Part shown: piece by piece, positions 10,664 to 22,540 of the stretch
Layout: the number at the start of each line of letters is the position of its first letter
Position numbering within the stretch: the first letter of the stretch is position 1
Source of the DNA: Notospermus geniculatus
Lineage: Eukaryota; Nemertea; Pilidiophora; Heteronemertea; Lineidae
Direction: 5' to 3'
NCBI GenBank assembly: GCA_002633025.1
Contig: NMRB01000168.1
Coordinates: 144,201-208,200, forward strand
DNA length: 64,000 nucleotides
Notes under the pieces: generated by a model
Told to the model about the DNA's origin: nothing
What the model saw: the letters and a program-made list of their open reading frames with translations, nothing else
Databases searched by the model: none
Position numbers and translations under genes: made by a program

Positions 10664-10942
10664 GTAAGTATTCTCATATTCTAATTTATTCACTCTTTGA
10701 AGTTGTGCTGTAAATGTTTATTTTAGAGATTTATTGTTGCGGGGCTTTTTTTACGTTGGTGGATATTCCTCACGTCCGTTATCAAAAGGAAGATTGGAAG
10801 CACCATGTCTTCAAAAAGGGTCTTGAATTTAGAACGCAACTTGCTGCCCGTGGGCACTTCGCTCCAAGTGGTGTGAACTTCTAAGCGGCATAGGTCACCC
10901 CACTGACACACGAGACGGATGGCCCCCCCCCCCCATCTATGT

Positions 10943-11457
10943 TTTGGCTTGTATTCATAAAAGTAAGCAAATGTTTTTATTTAAAGCGAATGGCTCGCGG
11001 GGTTTGTTGTGGCGCCATGACAGTTGGTCCTCGATATCAAGCACCATTTTGAGAAAAAGGCAAAAGAAGGATTTTAGTTTAATGGGAAATGCATTAGACA
11101 GCCAAACTTCTGAGGCGTATTCTGCAAAATCTGCCGCTTCAAAATCAATGGGAATATAGTACAAAATGTGCATCTTAACCGACTGAATTTGAAAACGCCA
11201 TTAACCCATTTTAACAAATTTTTAATGGAACCTCGTACCCAGTGTTTACGTTCGCATATTTGCACAGGTGTTGCATATGGCAGGAGCACGGCTTTGCCTA
11301 GAGGCTAGGTTCACTCTCTATGGAAGGTACCACCAAAAATGTAAACAAACCCCGCGAGCCATTCGCTTTAAGATTTGCACAGCGAGGTCCAATGTTAATG
11401 TACCACACAAAACTTGAAGTAATGGCATTGCTACATGTAGCTTTTATGAATACCAGC
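10943..11457. mobile_element. TTCATAAAAG/CTTTTATGAA fold-back element split by a TTAA MITE
   Basis: GGCTTGTATTCATAAAAG at the left and CTTTTATGAATACCAGCC at the right are inverted. A related complete copy is at 26418-26545. The element is interrupted by the 383-bp TTAA MITE at 10985-11367. The right arm contains TACATGTA (11432-11439) where the left arm has only TA. Confidence 0.6.
10985..11367. mobile_element. TTAA-flanked MITE, AGCGAATGGCTCGCGGGGTT family, copy 1
   Basis: A 383-bp element bounded by TTAA at 10981-10984 and 11368-11371. Its ends AGCGAATGGCTCGCGGGGTT and AACCCCGCGAGCCATTCGCT are perfect inverted repeats. A second copy (381 bp), also in TTAA, is at 61826-62206. No transposase frame, so it is presumably mobilised in trans by a piggyBac-type enzyme. 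Confidence 0.85.
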
Positions 11458-11459
11458 CA

Positions 11460-11860
11460 TTTGTCAAAGAGAAGATTGGTGGCCCATCTGATACCGGTCG
11501 CCGACCAGTTGAGTCGGAAATCGCACAGAAGAAGACCAAAGATGACACCAGACAACAGTTACAGAAATCGACAAAGTCAAATTTCACAATGGGCAGCGAC
11601 AATCCTGAAATCAACAAACCGTTGGTGTCACTTTGGACATGTTTGGTCTTCTTCTGTGCACATTCTGACTGATTTTGCTGTGCCGGGTCAAAAATTGATT
11701 TCATCTTCGCTAGGTGGTGGAAATCACATAGCTAGTCCACTACGGCGATCGAGTGCACAGTTGCAACACAACCTAACGTTAGTTGCAAAGCAAGTCGCAA
11801 AGCAAAATCAGGTTGAAAATCACAGGTGGATTCCCCGCTTCCACCCTCATGTTGAGTTAC
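11460..11860 (+). repeat. Dispersed TIR repeat containing GATACCGGTCGCCGACCA
   Basis: Shares CTGATACCGGTCGCCGACCA, GTCCACTACGGCGATCGAGT and AGTTGCAAAGCAAGTCGCAA with 22632-22860. In the 22.6 kb copy the end TTGCGACTTGCTTTGCAAC is inverted at the other side, so it is a TIR element. The long open frame through here (11320-11904) crosses repeats and is not regarded as coding. Confidence 0.55.
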
Positions 11861-12409
11861 TTGTCAGCCAATCCACTCAAATCCTGGTGGAGTATAGTTT
11901 TTAACCTTGTAGTGACCTGCAATACGGGAGTTGATGCAGGGATTGCTTGAGGCATAATATAATGATTATCAAGAAGATTTCAATTAACTTGAGACAAATT
12001 TGTCTGGTTGAGCAGACTCTTCCAAACCAAGTGATGAAATGAATTGCAAAGTAATCAATGGAAAATCTGAAACCACTTCTCAATTTTTCTATCAAAATCG
12101 TTTACATGGAATCTGATTACAGCATATGCCGATAATTTAGTAATTACTGGTATAATGTAAACTTTTATGTATTAGGGCTTTCCACTGTTGTTCTTCACAT
12201 TAGCAAGCAGTTTCTCCAGAACCCTTTCTGGGGACTTTAAGTCCTACATGCAAGTTTTTTGCAGCTTGTATAATCTTTTGGTGCAGAATTACAGTGAAAG
12301 AGCTTTTTATTTCGAGAAAAATTCCAACCGGTTACACTATACATGTAGGTTGCCTCCACATAGGCAGTTTGATGTGCTCATTACACCAATCAGTGGCATG
12401 AGAATCTTA

Positions 12410-12558
12410 AGCGGGTGATCCACTGTCGCGATTTTGGCTTGAGACGCGGTTGCGTTCCCTTGCGGTTACCATATAAGGACTTCCGATTGCCATATAAGGC
12501 GATCGCAAGGCACCGCAACCCCGTCTCAAGCCCAAATCGCGACAGTGGATTCGCCGCT
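12410..12558. mobile_element. MITE with GATCCACTGTCGCGATTTTG arms
   Basis: An almost perfect palindrome of about 149 bp. Left arm GCGGGTGATCCACTGTCGCG and right arm CGCGACAGTGGATTCGCCGC continue inward through GGCTTGAGACG(C/G)GGTTGCG. No coding content. Confidence 0.75.
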
Positions 12559-12740
12559 TTACTCTGACATGTACTGCATTAAAGTACACTAAACATCAAT
12601 ATTTGTGCCAAAATCCGTTGGTGGTCATTGCTAGCGCCACCTGCGATGAAGTGACCGCACTGATATGAGCCTAAATAGCTGCGTATAGGGCCCCTTTAAG
12701 CAGCTCATTCGGTGCTCATTTGATCTACATGTATTAATAA

Positions 12741-12870
12741 AGAGTTTTTGCAAAGCCCCCAAAACGCCCACGCGAACGCCAATCCCATTGTTAGATAGAT
12801 GCCACGAAGAGACCACCGAACAAAAGGATTGGCGTTGGCGTTGGCGTTTCGGGGGCTTTGCGAAAACTCT
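12741..12870. mobile_element. MITE, TTTTCGCAAAGCCCCCGAAA family
   Basis: Same fold-back family as 2985-3112. The arms start AGAGTTTTTGCAAAGCCCCC and end GGGGGCTTTGCGAAAACTCT. Confidence 0.8.
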
Positions 12871-12879
12871 GTTATGAGG

Positions 12880-13770
12880 CGTTTCCTCCTACTTGCATCA
12901 ACAGGTAGTTCAGCTTTAAAGCAGCCAATACAATGTATTTTTAAAGTGACAACTACATATAATGCCGGATTCGGCAGTCAGGTCCGAATTCACAATTATT
13001 TTTTTAATTTCTCGTGTTGCCAGTCGGAACCATGATAAGGCACTCCCACAGCGTGGTAATATAATACCCTACCCGCCGCCTTTTCGCATAAGACGTACGA
13101 TTTCGTTATGATATCATGCCAAGAGCAGCCATCGGGAATCTGGTTTAATGACAATAGTTCGCGATGTCTTCATTTAGTGTTGTGTCAATGTGGCAGCTGA
13201 TCGTACGCTTGTATTCCATTATTTTACATACTTTATATCCATAAAGATAATCTGCTATCGAATGATGTCAGTTCTGTGGAAGTCAGAGGCAGAGTGTTTA
13301 TGTGAGACTTGTTGATCTAAAAATATGCATGTACCTTTGTGCATTTTGAATGATTCACAGATTTTCGCACGATGTTATGTTTACGCTTTGTTTTGAAGTC
13401 GGTAAACAACACCATTACGCTAATATCCTATTTGTCTGAACGTTTCCCGAGAGTTAAAAGAACTTTATGCATGACAAAGGTCGAAATCTGACACTGTAGT
13501 CTTTTCAACAAACTTTATACAGCTGCTACAATCCACAAAAGTCGACATTTCCTGAGCAGACGTAACTTATGATTGAAGGAGAAGGCGAGCACAAAAATCG
13601 ACACACAATATGATAATGTCTTTTCTGAAATCTAGTGTGGAAAAGTGCCAGCCTGAAGAAGACCCCGGTTGGGGTCGAAAATTTCTGGAAATGGACTTTA
13701 TATACATTATGTAACTTATGATTGCGCAATAAATCCACAAAAAAAAACGTCACAAATACAGTTCTAGTCG
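12880..13770. other. Spacer, nothing confidently recognised
   Basis: No exon with both splice sites was seen. It contains GAAGAAGACCCCGGTTGGGGTCGAAA (13653-13678), a GACCCC/GGGGTC hairpin followed by GAAA, of the kind often found near retroelement ends. Poly-A tracts lie around 13740. Confidence 0.35.
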
Positions 13771-13804
13771 TTGTGATGCGGTCTTGAATCGTAACTGAGA
13801 ACGA

Positions 13805-13995
13805 CGTTGGGACTCGGGTCTTGGAAAAGATAGCCGTTGGGCGGCGCTGCAGTCGTAGGCACGATCTCGAGTGGTAGATAAGAAAGACGTTAGACGGCGC
13901 TGCAGTCGTCAGGACGGTTTCAAGTCGTAGGTAGGAACGTTAGGCGGCGCTGCAGTCGTTAGGATAATCTAGAGTCATAGGTGATCTGTAGACGT
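13805..13995 (+). repeat. Minisatellite, about 52 bp, with CGTTAGGCGGCGCTGCAGTC core
   Basis: CGTTGGGCGGCGCTGCAGTC, CGTTAGACGGCGCTGCAGTC and CGTTAGGCGGCGCTGCAGTC start at 13835, 13888 and 13938. A weaker unit starts at about 13805 and a truncated one at about 13993. CTGCAGCGCCACCCAACGC appears inverted at 14056. Confidence 0.65.
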
Positions 13996-14477
13996 TAAAA
14001 AATAGAATACTTTTGTACGTTTTGGTCGGCCGCGAGTCCAGACCACCCCGACAACTGCAGCGCCACCCAACGCATTTCTTTGCTACGATTAAAGATCACA
14101 TTACAACGATTAGAAATCATGACGGAGAACGCTTTTTTGCGGATATAACCACCCATACCTGTGGTTCATCCCGAAAATAGACTGCTCTTCCCCCGTACTC
14201 TACGCACACGTATTTCCTTTGTTTTCAATTACAGATTGGTCCAAATTAGCGAATGATTGATATTACACGTCCGGAGAGGAAACGATGATTATACGATAAG
14301 CGTTTCTTTGTGTTTGAAGAATTGGGCGTAACGCGCAGAAAATGAAAATTGGGCCTCAGATTTAACAGTAAAGTTCGGAATATTATTTATCTTTCCGGTT
14401 CATGTGGGTGTCGGCGTGGTTGGGCCCTATAGATGAGATCCTGATTGGTTTTCTCTCTGCTGTTTTGCGAATTAGCT

Positions 14478-14576
14478 CTGTATTTTAAGCGCGCCGGTCA
14501 CCCATCGACGTAGTGATCGCGCTGTTCGTTGCTTAACTTCTAGCGCCGAGGCCAACGCGCTAACCACTAGGCCATA
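14478..14576 (-). repeat. Chimeric tRNA/5S rRNA-like SINE head
   Basis: On the minus strand an A-box-like TGGCCTAGTGG (14564-14574) is followed by GAAGTTAAGCAACG (14527-14540) and GATGGGTGACCG (14495-14506). The latter two match, in order and roughly normal spacing, the internal control region of metazoan 5S rRNA. The 5' part of 5S is replaced by the tRNA-like head and the 3' end is altered, so it is a SINE promoter and not a 5S gene. The copy stops near the contig join at 14600. Confidence 0.6.
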
Positions 14577-15029
14577 GGAAATCCTCTATGGCCGGCGGGN
14601 ACCAGTTCACGCATAAGGTGGTAATGCCATCAGGGCCTCATGAAATCGTCAAAGACATCCCGTCTTTCTTTTCTTTTCTCTGGCAGAAATGACCCAGAGG
14701 ATTTAGTGTTGTTCTTTTTCCAGGGATTCACACTTTTATACAAAGATTCGACGTAGGCATCTAAAAAGACGCTCGCCTCCGCCGGTTCCGTGATGAGGGT
14801 GATGGAAAGTAGCTGATCTTTCCTTCATTTGCCTTGTCACAATACAAGATTGGCCCCGAGACGGTGATGAAGGTTCAGAACATCCTATAGAGAAAGTGTT
14901 TTTGCATTTTTGCACAACTGAGTAGTTTTGAGTACCGGTATGACATCACCAGCAGGATACTAGACTCACACCGAGTAGGCCCCTACATTTACTAACAAAA
15001 AGCTGGTTCCGGTTCTTTGATACACTCTA

Positions 15030-15158
15030 AAGCTGCGTTTACCAGACATCCGGAATGCGGATGCGGAATCCCCGGCGGAACGATATGTTGTATACGAAAA
15101 TGCATTGCATTTTCCGCTTCCGCAATCCGCATTCCGCGTGTCAGCTAAACGTAGCTTA
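15030..15158. mobile_element. Palindromic MITE, GCTGCGTTTAGCTGACACGC family, copy 3
   Basis: Shares the central AAAATGCATTGCATTTTCCG and the right arm CGCGTGTCAGCTAAACGTAG with 2102-2243 and 5024-5164. The left arm carries the variant ACCAGACATCCGGAATGC also found at the right end of the 5 kb copy. Confidence 0.7.
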
Positions 15159-15164
15159 AGTTGG

Positions 15165-17370
15165 TGACTTCTTCTTTTTGGTAAACATCTACATGAAGTT
15201 TGATATAAGATAAACTGAGTGAAACCACTTTCTCGATAGGATATTCTGAACCTTGGTCTCAGGGGGCCTGTTCCGACAAGGATTCTGGTACTAAATTGGT
15301 GATAGAATGTGTTGGGAGCATACAAGAAGCAGTGCTTGGATTTTGTGATCGGCGATTTTCGTCTTTAGATACATGTATAAAAACTCTTGGTAAACTTAAA
15401 TGATTCAGAGGTCAAGCACCTTTCCTTAATCGAATATAAGAAGTTTGGTAACACCTTTTTCATGATCAACTACATGTATGTATTTTTGAGACTAGCTTTC
15501 GACATCGAATATCTAAACGTGTTCACTTCGTCGTGGCTTCTTCTAATGTAACAACGTACAGTACATTGCTGTTGAGCCGCATCATTTATCCGTAAATGCG
15601 TAAACTGATCATTGTGGCGTGATGTGTCGTATTCAACATTCGTATGTAGTGTTGCCCGTTCAACACTTCGGATATTCTGCCATTCACTAACGCATCAGCA
15701 GCACCACACCTTCAAAGGCTGTTCTCAGCTGGAATACTTCGGTCGTGGTCACTTGAATAGTTTGATATACCGGATCGATCACCCGTCGTTCTGTTGCCAT
15801 ATCCCGGTGATCTCGATCCCATCAAATATTCAGTATCATCAAATGTAGCGTGTCCCCGAGGTATCGGCGACTATACAAAACGGCACCATCCATTTACGGC
15901 AGGCGCCCCGAAAGAACCGGCTCATGATATTCGCATGCTGTTTCGTTGCGACTAAAAACATTATTTGATTTGTACGATCCTGTTTGATTCGTCAGTGAGA
16001 GATGCGTGTCCCGAAAGACCCCTGCTATGGCGTTGTCACGAAGAGTAACACTGTGTTTCTAAACTCCACGGAATATTTCAGCATGAAGTGTTTCATAACA
16101 CCATTTTTTACAACAGAAGACGTAGAGTGCTTGTTCAACGAAGAATCTGCCTGGCGAAAGATAACGCTAATAAGGTTACCGCTACTTCGTGGTAAAGCAC
16201 GCTTTATGCAAACGTCGCGTTTATTTCTAGTTAAAGCCCAACTGTATGCATTAGGTGACTCTTTCTCTCTCCCCACCTCTCTCACAGGAGACTGGTCTCC
16301 TGTCCCACCTATGTATAGCCAGTGGTAACACCGAGGCTGGACTGATACCATGTCCTAACAAAAATGGCCGCCATACCTTCATCACTTGTGAAGTTCAACG
16401 AGATTGTTATAAGCGTAACTAACCCTTCATCAGGTAAGGTAACATGCTTCAACTCTTTCTTTTATGTGTAGCAACACTCCCAATACCTAATTGGTAACTT
16501 AGAGCATTCAAATAGATAGATTTGAACAGTCTTATCGAGGATGCATATACGATGTTGGGCTTTAAGAAACCGTTTTTTCACACCAATACTGAAATATCGA
16601 TAGACGGAGTAACCAAGGGCAGAGACCACGTCAAGCCCTGTGGAATCGAAAAACGATACCCATCATCTGATTTATCGGCCTTTTCATCCGTTTCTGTCAC
16701 GTGTAACGCATACGAACATGAATGAAAATTTTCTGTATTTTTTATGCATCCCATGTGTACAGTTTGTTGTCTGTGCATTACTTAATCAAGTGTGGATTGT
16801 ACAAGGCGTGCACGACTATACTACTGTCACGCTGTGAGGCTTTGTGTACATTGTTTTTTAAAGCACACGTCATGAATGGGACGAGTTGGTTGACTTCGCC
16901 GCTTAATGCACTATTACATCACGCAAATGACAGCAATCGCGTTTGTGTATTGCTGTTGTGTAAGCAATTGGTACTTGGCAGTATTTACCTCCCTGTCGTT
17001 TGTACCGCATGGTCTGTTTGCGGATTCACTAAAACGGGTAATCAATTACAACAGTAAATACATTTCCCCTATATTCCGCCGCAATGAATTACGTAAAACT
17101 CCAACAATACAGAAATGACCGAAGAGTCAGTGCATGCAGCGCACCTGTCGCCGGGCTACTTAACTACAATGTAGTAGTGTGACCTCTCGCTGGGCTTTTC
17201 GTACACACGGGTTTCACACGGGTCTGGAAAAACACAGGTATTTTCAACAGGTGTAACCGTAGCTAATGTGTGCACTGTTTATCACGGTATGTTAGATCAT
17301 AGTATACAGAACAATGCCTACGCCATTGACATTCAAAGAATACATGTATATAGAAAGAATTATATTAGTA
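15165..17370. other. Mostly single-copy spacer, no convincing gene
   Basis: Several open frames of 60-110 codons overlap on opposite strands (for example 16002-16328 plus and 16025-16351 minus), so neither strand stands out. A hairpin ACAGGAGACTGGTCTCCTGT lies at 16286-16305. No paired splice sites or recognisable domains. Confidence 0.35.
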
Positions 17371-17384
17371 TCATTTCTCTCTAC

Positions 17385-17508
17385 CCGCATCGTCTTGTTT
17401 TGTCCTCGGGATATCTCTATTCTACACCACAGAATTAGCTCCAAGTTGACAGCATCAGCACATTCAACAGAGAATAACATCTTCTTTACTGTTTCATTTA
17501 ATTTTTCT
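17385..17508 (-). CDS. Possible internal exon, unknown protein
   Basis: The minus-strand stretch between an acceptor (TTACTTAG|A) and a donor (CGG|GTAGAG) encodes about 41 residues starting REKLNETVKKMLF, with helix-like, charged composition. A 156-codon frame overlaps on the plus strand, so strand choice is uncertain. No family recognised. Confidence 0.22.
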
Positions 17509-17991
17509 CTAAGTAACGCAATTATGAAATTGATGCACATGTGTTCCACTTATCATCCTCCGTCTTCAGAACATTCACAACGCATGAAAAACCTAAATGT
17601 CAATCTTCTGGCATCCGGCATTTCACTTCTTATCAAAACAACATCAGTTTCGATGTGCGATTCCTATCCTTTTCCATCCATCCAGAAAGAAGACGTCGTA
17701 TTGGCAAGAACAACGAGTGTATATTGTCATCAGCATTGTTTTCTGTTGTATAGGCACAGTTATAAGTATGTAGGTTATTTCTAGACTGACGCACGTACAA
17801 TTATCCTTTTGTTGAGGTACATGTATACATGTAGTGAGAATGAACATTGAAAAATACCAAACGTAATTCGTCAAGGATAACTGATTCACTTCTCTCACGG
17901 AAAGAGACGCATAAGCAACCCTATCACCAATTTTTTTATGTTGGCCAAATCTTCGTAACTTCAAATACATTATAATGCTAACCATGTGATC

Positions 17992-18290
17992 ATTGGCAAC
18001 ATTTTTCCTTCAGAGTAACAACACCATGTTGGACAAATGTTGTCTAGTGTGCACAGGGGGAAAAGAGTTTTCCAACATGTTGTTCACACTGTATTGCTAA
18101 GCTGCCTGTATTTTCACTGGCAACAGCTTTCCAACATTTTTCCAACATTTGAACAACATTCCTGAGCAATATGATCTTTTGACCCATTGAACAACAGGTT
18201 GAAAGCCCCCCCCCCCGTACATTAGGTAGACCGACAGCGTTTGTACAACAAGATGTTGTTACTCAATGTTGGAAAAATTCTGCCAGTGTA
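17992..18290. mobile_element. Degraded TIR element, TGGCAACATTTTTCC ends
   Basis: TTGGCAACATTTTTCC...GAGTAACAACA at the left is inverted as TGTTGTTACTC...GGAAAAATTCTGCCA at the right. The interior is rich in CAACATGTTG/AACATTTG motifs. Related ends at 22541-22620 and 23100-23160 bracket another copy. Confidence 0.55.
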
Positions 18291-18853
18291 CACATACCCT
18301 TAATAGATATCAAGATTTAGCTAATATCATTGCAATTTTTCCATCGCTGATATCTTTTTGTCTGATCGTGGTTTACTTCGACATGAATTTCCATCTCTGA
18401 TGACCTTAATCAACCAACCGTATATACGGAGGCGAAGAATTGTTTAGTTTCCCACAACTCTAAAAACCTCATCGCCAAAATAATTTACTGTAACCGTGAC
18501 GACAGCCTTTGATGCTTCAGAATTAATCTTCAGACTAACAGCCCTCTGTTCAATATTTCACGACTGAACATGCCGCGCTAAAAGGACTCGTAGCTTAAAC
18601 GAAATGAGCAGTCGAGTTCATCTAATTCAGCCGTTCCCGTGTGGTGACGATGGTCGACAACCCATCCCAAAGCTGCCAAGATAGTTTACATAAGGTTATT
18701 CAAATCAGACTTCACCATGGAAATGCAAGCCTTGAATGTTGAATGATTCTTGTCCTTGTCACAACAAATACTACTTTTCATTCATTCTACCGTGAGGTTG
18801 TGTTTAGAGTTTCGTTCACCACAGACGCTCTACACTTGATCGCTGTTGTTATT

Positions 18854-19250
18854 AGTGAGGTTTCGCAAATCTGACGAAAGACGAAGTACGAAATACGAAA
18901 TTGGACTTCATTTCCATGCATGAGATAATGTATTTCAGGAGATGGTTGGTACCACAAATATCGCCTGCTGCAAGAGCGTCTTTTAGCGTATGACTTCAGA
19001 TCGATAGAGTATACGGTGTTCATTAAACTTTGAAATTTATCGTTCGTTTCCACTTCGTACATGTAGCTACGAAATTTAAAAATTCAAGATGCACCATAAC
19101 TCTCTCGGTCTTACATGATATGCTAAACGACGCACTGGCAGCAGGGACATTTGTGGCACCAACCATCTCCAGAAATACATTAGGTCCTGGAAATGAAGTT
19201 GAATTTCGTATTTCGTACTTCGTGTTTCGCCAGATTTGTGAAACCTCACT
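18854..19250. mobile_element. MITE, AGTGAGGTTTCGCAAATCTG family, copy 1
   Basis: The ends AGTGAGGTTTCGCAAATCTG and CAGATTTGTGAAACCTCACT are inverted, and the arms continue through ACGAAGTACGAAATACGAAA. The length is about 397 bp. A second copy is at 47250-47632. Interior GAGATGGTTGGTACCACAAA is shared. No coding frame. Confidence 0.75.
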
Positions 19251-19727
19251 ATTTGCCGAATATCGCTGTTCCCGTTGGTATTTGAGAGATACCGTTGTTA
19301 CAGTTGGTATAACTACATTGTACTTTTTCCCGACTGATATTTGCCTGTATTCATTGTGTATTAATCGATTTGTGTGTTTCTTTCTGAGAGTGTGAAGGAC
19401 AACGTCTCCAGCAACCCCATTTATACCGTGAATACTCTATATATCAAATGGGGCACTGCTGGGGATGCCCTCCATTTCAGGAAACAAAAGGTTTGTTCGA
19501 CATGATACCATGTCTATCTCTTCAATATAGGAAGGATTTTCTTTCTTGGAAACAGCAGCAGCAACTTCCGGGCATCATGCACACTGGATAAATCCTTCCA
19601 TTATTAACGAATCGAGTTGGCTGAATGGACTTCGTCGTCCTGTAGATGCAGTGGCTGAAAATTAATGCTGTATATCGACTTTTTCATTCCAGATCTATGC
19701 AAGCCTCTAGACTCCAAGCCGTGAGAA

Positions 19728-19876
19728 ATGCCTGTAGAAAGTAACAATAATGACGAGGGCAGGTGCACAGATTTTTTCAAGCGACGTCTTGTTATACCAT
19801 CCGTGATACTGTGTGTAGTCGGCCTCATCTTGATAGGGCCGGCTGTGTGGGCTATATCAAATAAACCTGAAGACAT
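19728..19876 (+). CDS. Two-TM membrane protein A, coding exon 1
   Basis: The ATG at 19728 is preceded in frame by TGA (19722) and by a candidate acceptor TTTTCATTCCAG (ending 19692). It encodes 49 residues plus two bases: an acidic, Asn-rich N-terminus, a basic FFKRRLV stop, and a hydrophobic segment at about residues 22-43. The donor is consensus AT|GTAAGT, phase 2. The paralogous exon at 63014-63144 starts MP, has the same basic RLV boundary before the membrane segment and the same phase-2 donor. Likely a small integral membrane protein with N-terminus inside. The GP-hydrophobic-ER pattern vaguely recalls TMEM200-type proteins, but I do not claim membership. Confidence 0.65.
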
Positions 19877-20029
19877 GTAAGTTTTTCTTAGTTCTTACAT
19901 GTAGTATATACCTCCTGGAATCTACAGACGTTTCTGCAAAGGTGACATTTTTTTGTAATGGCTTTATAAAGTGATACACAAAAGACGCAAATGGTCATGA
20001 CGATGCTCCATTCGACAATACCTTGTCTA

Positions 20030-20815
20030 GCTAAAAATCTCGAAGTGTCTAAAAACGTAAAATGTCAGAAATGTCGAATTTTGTGGAGTTTTGATGTAAA
20101 TCACTGTTGAATATAAAACTATTTACACGTAATTCGACCTTTTCATAGAGTGTACATGTATGAAGGCCTTTTACACCTCCAATAGGAGCTGTCAGTGAGT
20201 TGACCAATAGGTGTCACTACGGCCAAATTCAATGCAAATAGCGGACCCATTCATTCTTGATCGACCACCAATCACGTGGAGTTTCCTGTGTATTGGTCCG
20301 CTAGAACTTTGCTGCCATCTTTTGGCAATACGCGCGGCTGACTGCTCCTATTGAAGTCTTCGACGTCGACTTTTTTAGTCGCCTGCCAGCTTGGGCAGCA
20401 CCCAGGCTATGGTCTTGAATTCCTTGTATCGTCAAGGTATCCTTGGCCGCGGCCAGCCTCCTTTATGAATGGTTTTATAACAGAAGGCAACTCAATAAAA
20501 AACGGTTTCATGGTTAAATAATGTCAACACGAGAACAATCCCATTAGTTTTATATCCAATTGCAATAATTCGTCCTTGAGAGCAGATGGCATTGTAATAT
20601 ATTTAACCATAACAGCAATATTAATATTTATATGATATATGACAAAATGAAATGGAATTAAAGCATCTAATCTCTCTATGTGAATTCCCGGGTTGAATCG
20701 AGAAGATTATCAACATTTTCGAAGTGGTGTGAACCAGGTGTAATAGAATCTAATGCCCTCCGATATGGATCTCCCCCAACAATACAATTACGGATTAAGT
20801 GGCACCATTGAATTG
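20030..20815. other. Intronic spacer with a possible small inverted repeat
   Basis: CTCCAATAGGAGC (20188) and GCTCCTATTGAAG (20344) form a weak inverted pair that may bound a degraded element. No exon seen. Confidence 0.3.
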
Positions 20816-20829
20816 GACTCTAGAGAGAC

Positions 20830-20975
20830 CAAGACAATAGGATGAAGGAATAGCGGCGACTTGACAATGAGCGACACACAGTATAAAGTATAACACAGTA
20901 ACACAGTACAGTGTGTTCCGAATAATGGAAATCACACAGAAAAATGGCCACACTGGAAAACGTTACACCTGTTTC
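20830..20975. repeat. Inverted copy of the GTAACGTTTTTCAGTG repeat
   Basis: Contains AGCGGCGACTTGACAATGAG and CCACACTGGAAAACGTTACA, the reverse complement of parts of 8929-9093. It lies in the long first intron of the two-TM gene. Confidence 0.55.
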
Positions 20976-21061
20976 AGTTGTCCTCTTGTCAAAACGACCA
21001 AGCCAAGCATTAATATTGCAAAATAATATCTCCACTGCTCTCAGATCGAAATTATCCCCTA

Positions 21062-21318
21062 TGCGGATGTCAGGTCANGCGATCCAGCTGATGCCGACGA
21101 CTGTTCCGTCGTGGCGCAAGCAATCGCAGTGTGACCTGACATCCGCACGATCTTTTTGATCGGCAACTGATCCCGCAAGTGAGTCGCAACTGCAGTCATG
21201 TCACACCAGATCGGCGACTGATTTGTTCCACGCTGTCGTGCCTCAGACGCCAAGTGATCCGGAAGAGTCAGCGTGCGCCTGTTCTGTGCCATCGCAAGGT
21301 CGACCTGACATCCGCATT
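21062..21318. mobile_element. TIR element with TGCGGATGTCAGGTC ends, split by a contig join
   Basis: TGCGGATGTCAGGTC at 21062 is inverted as GACCTGACATCCGCA at both 21133-21147 and 21302-21316. The N at 21078 sits immediately inside the left end. The third terminus suggests a nested or misjoined pair of copies. Confidence 0.55.
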
Positions 21319-21872
21319 ACGATGCCTCTACACCATGTCTATAAGCACCTTAACATTACATTGATACCAAAATCTTTGAAGTGTAATTTTTCCTGATGAG
21401 TTCTCATCATTTCTTGACACTCTCTAAATGGCGCCACCTTTTTACTCAGTCCAAAAAAGGATTCAATTTCGTTCGTCCATTAACCGCCTCGAGGTGTTTT
21501 GCACATCTTCTAGTGGATTAGGTGAACTGTGTTCGTGTGACGGGTTTTTATATCTCAGTTTCCTGTGCGTCACCTCCGGGAATATTGCTTCTGTTGATAC
21601 AAAAATAGTATATTCTAGCTTGCCGTGGTTCACTGGGTAACGTGTATAGCACGGTCACGAAACCGTCAGTTAACCATCTATCTATATGGCCCTTCGGCAG
21701 CGTTAGTTGCTACATGTATAGATCATTAAGCGGATGGTGCAGTTTTAGTACGTGTTACGGTAGAACACTAACCATTTGGCATTATTCGTTTATTTGCGTC
21801 AAGAAAATTACTAGGTACCTCAATTGCTGTTTTTATGAAAAATGGTGGATTTGGTGCCGTCCGTTGTCGGTC

Positions 21873-22178
21873 TCACGGTAATTGGTACCGGCGGATCAAT
21901 CCATCTGCATGTAGAGTCTCTGTTCTTAGCCGACGAGCACATTCCACGGTGCTTTCGGCGAGACTGCCGACCACGGAGTCCTGAAATGATGTTTCTCTCA
22001 GGAAGCTTCTAATCACAGAAACTGATGAAAGCAATATATACGTTGCAGACGCAGAGGGCATCTCCCACTGCATGCCTACTCTATAGGTTAGTCCGATTCC
22101 CGTGAGATCTCCGAGGCAATATACGTTTTGTTGACCTGCTCGTCCCTTATTGAAAACGCATCCCCGCCCCACTGCCAA
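21873..22178 (-). other. 101-codon open frame of uncertain status
   Basis: A minus-strand frame with a balanced, polar composition (SVIRSFLRET, ECARRLRTET) and no repeat detected. It has no clear acceptor at its 5' side and no recognised domain. It could be a terminal exon or chance. Confidence 0.2.
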
Positions 22179-22540
22179 GGGAGTGTTTTGCTGTTTTCTC
22201 TCTATTATCTCGAGTGTCCGATCTCATTTCCACATGCCCATAAAATCACACTCAACGTGGCATGATGCTGAAAGGAAATCCAAAAAGTACGCGCTATGGT
22301 GTTAATTCCGTATGGGAAGCCAAGCAGTGCAATTTCCGTTTGTGTTCTTTAGTCACGAAGTCATTATAAAGTTGTCGATCGGTCAACTGTCCCATAGATA
22401 AAAATATTATGACATACATGTATGCAACGAAAATTCGTCATCAATATCTGCATGTATACATGTATGTATTCTAACCAGGAATTGCTTTACTACATAGTGA
22501 CATGTCACAGTACCATGGAAGTTTTTAAAGCTGCATGTGC

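Noticed and set aside
11320-11904. 194-codon plus-strand open frame
   Set aside because: It starts inside a TTAA MITE and runs through a dispersed TIR repeat, so it is a chance frame over transposons.
17314-17784. 156-codon plus-strand open frame
   Set aside because: AT-rich, without splice sites or domains. The opposite strand gives equally protein-like frames.
18400-18780. Possible gene between MITEs
   Set aside because: Only short frames with no paired splice sites, so treated as intronic spacer.
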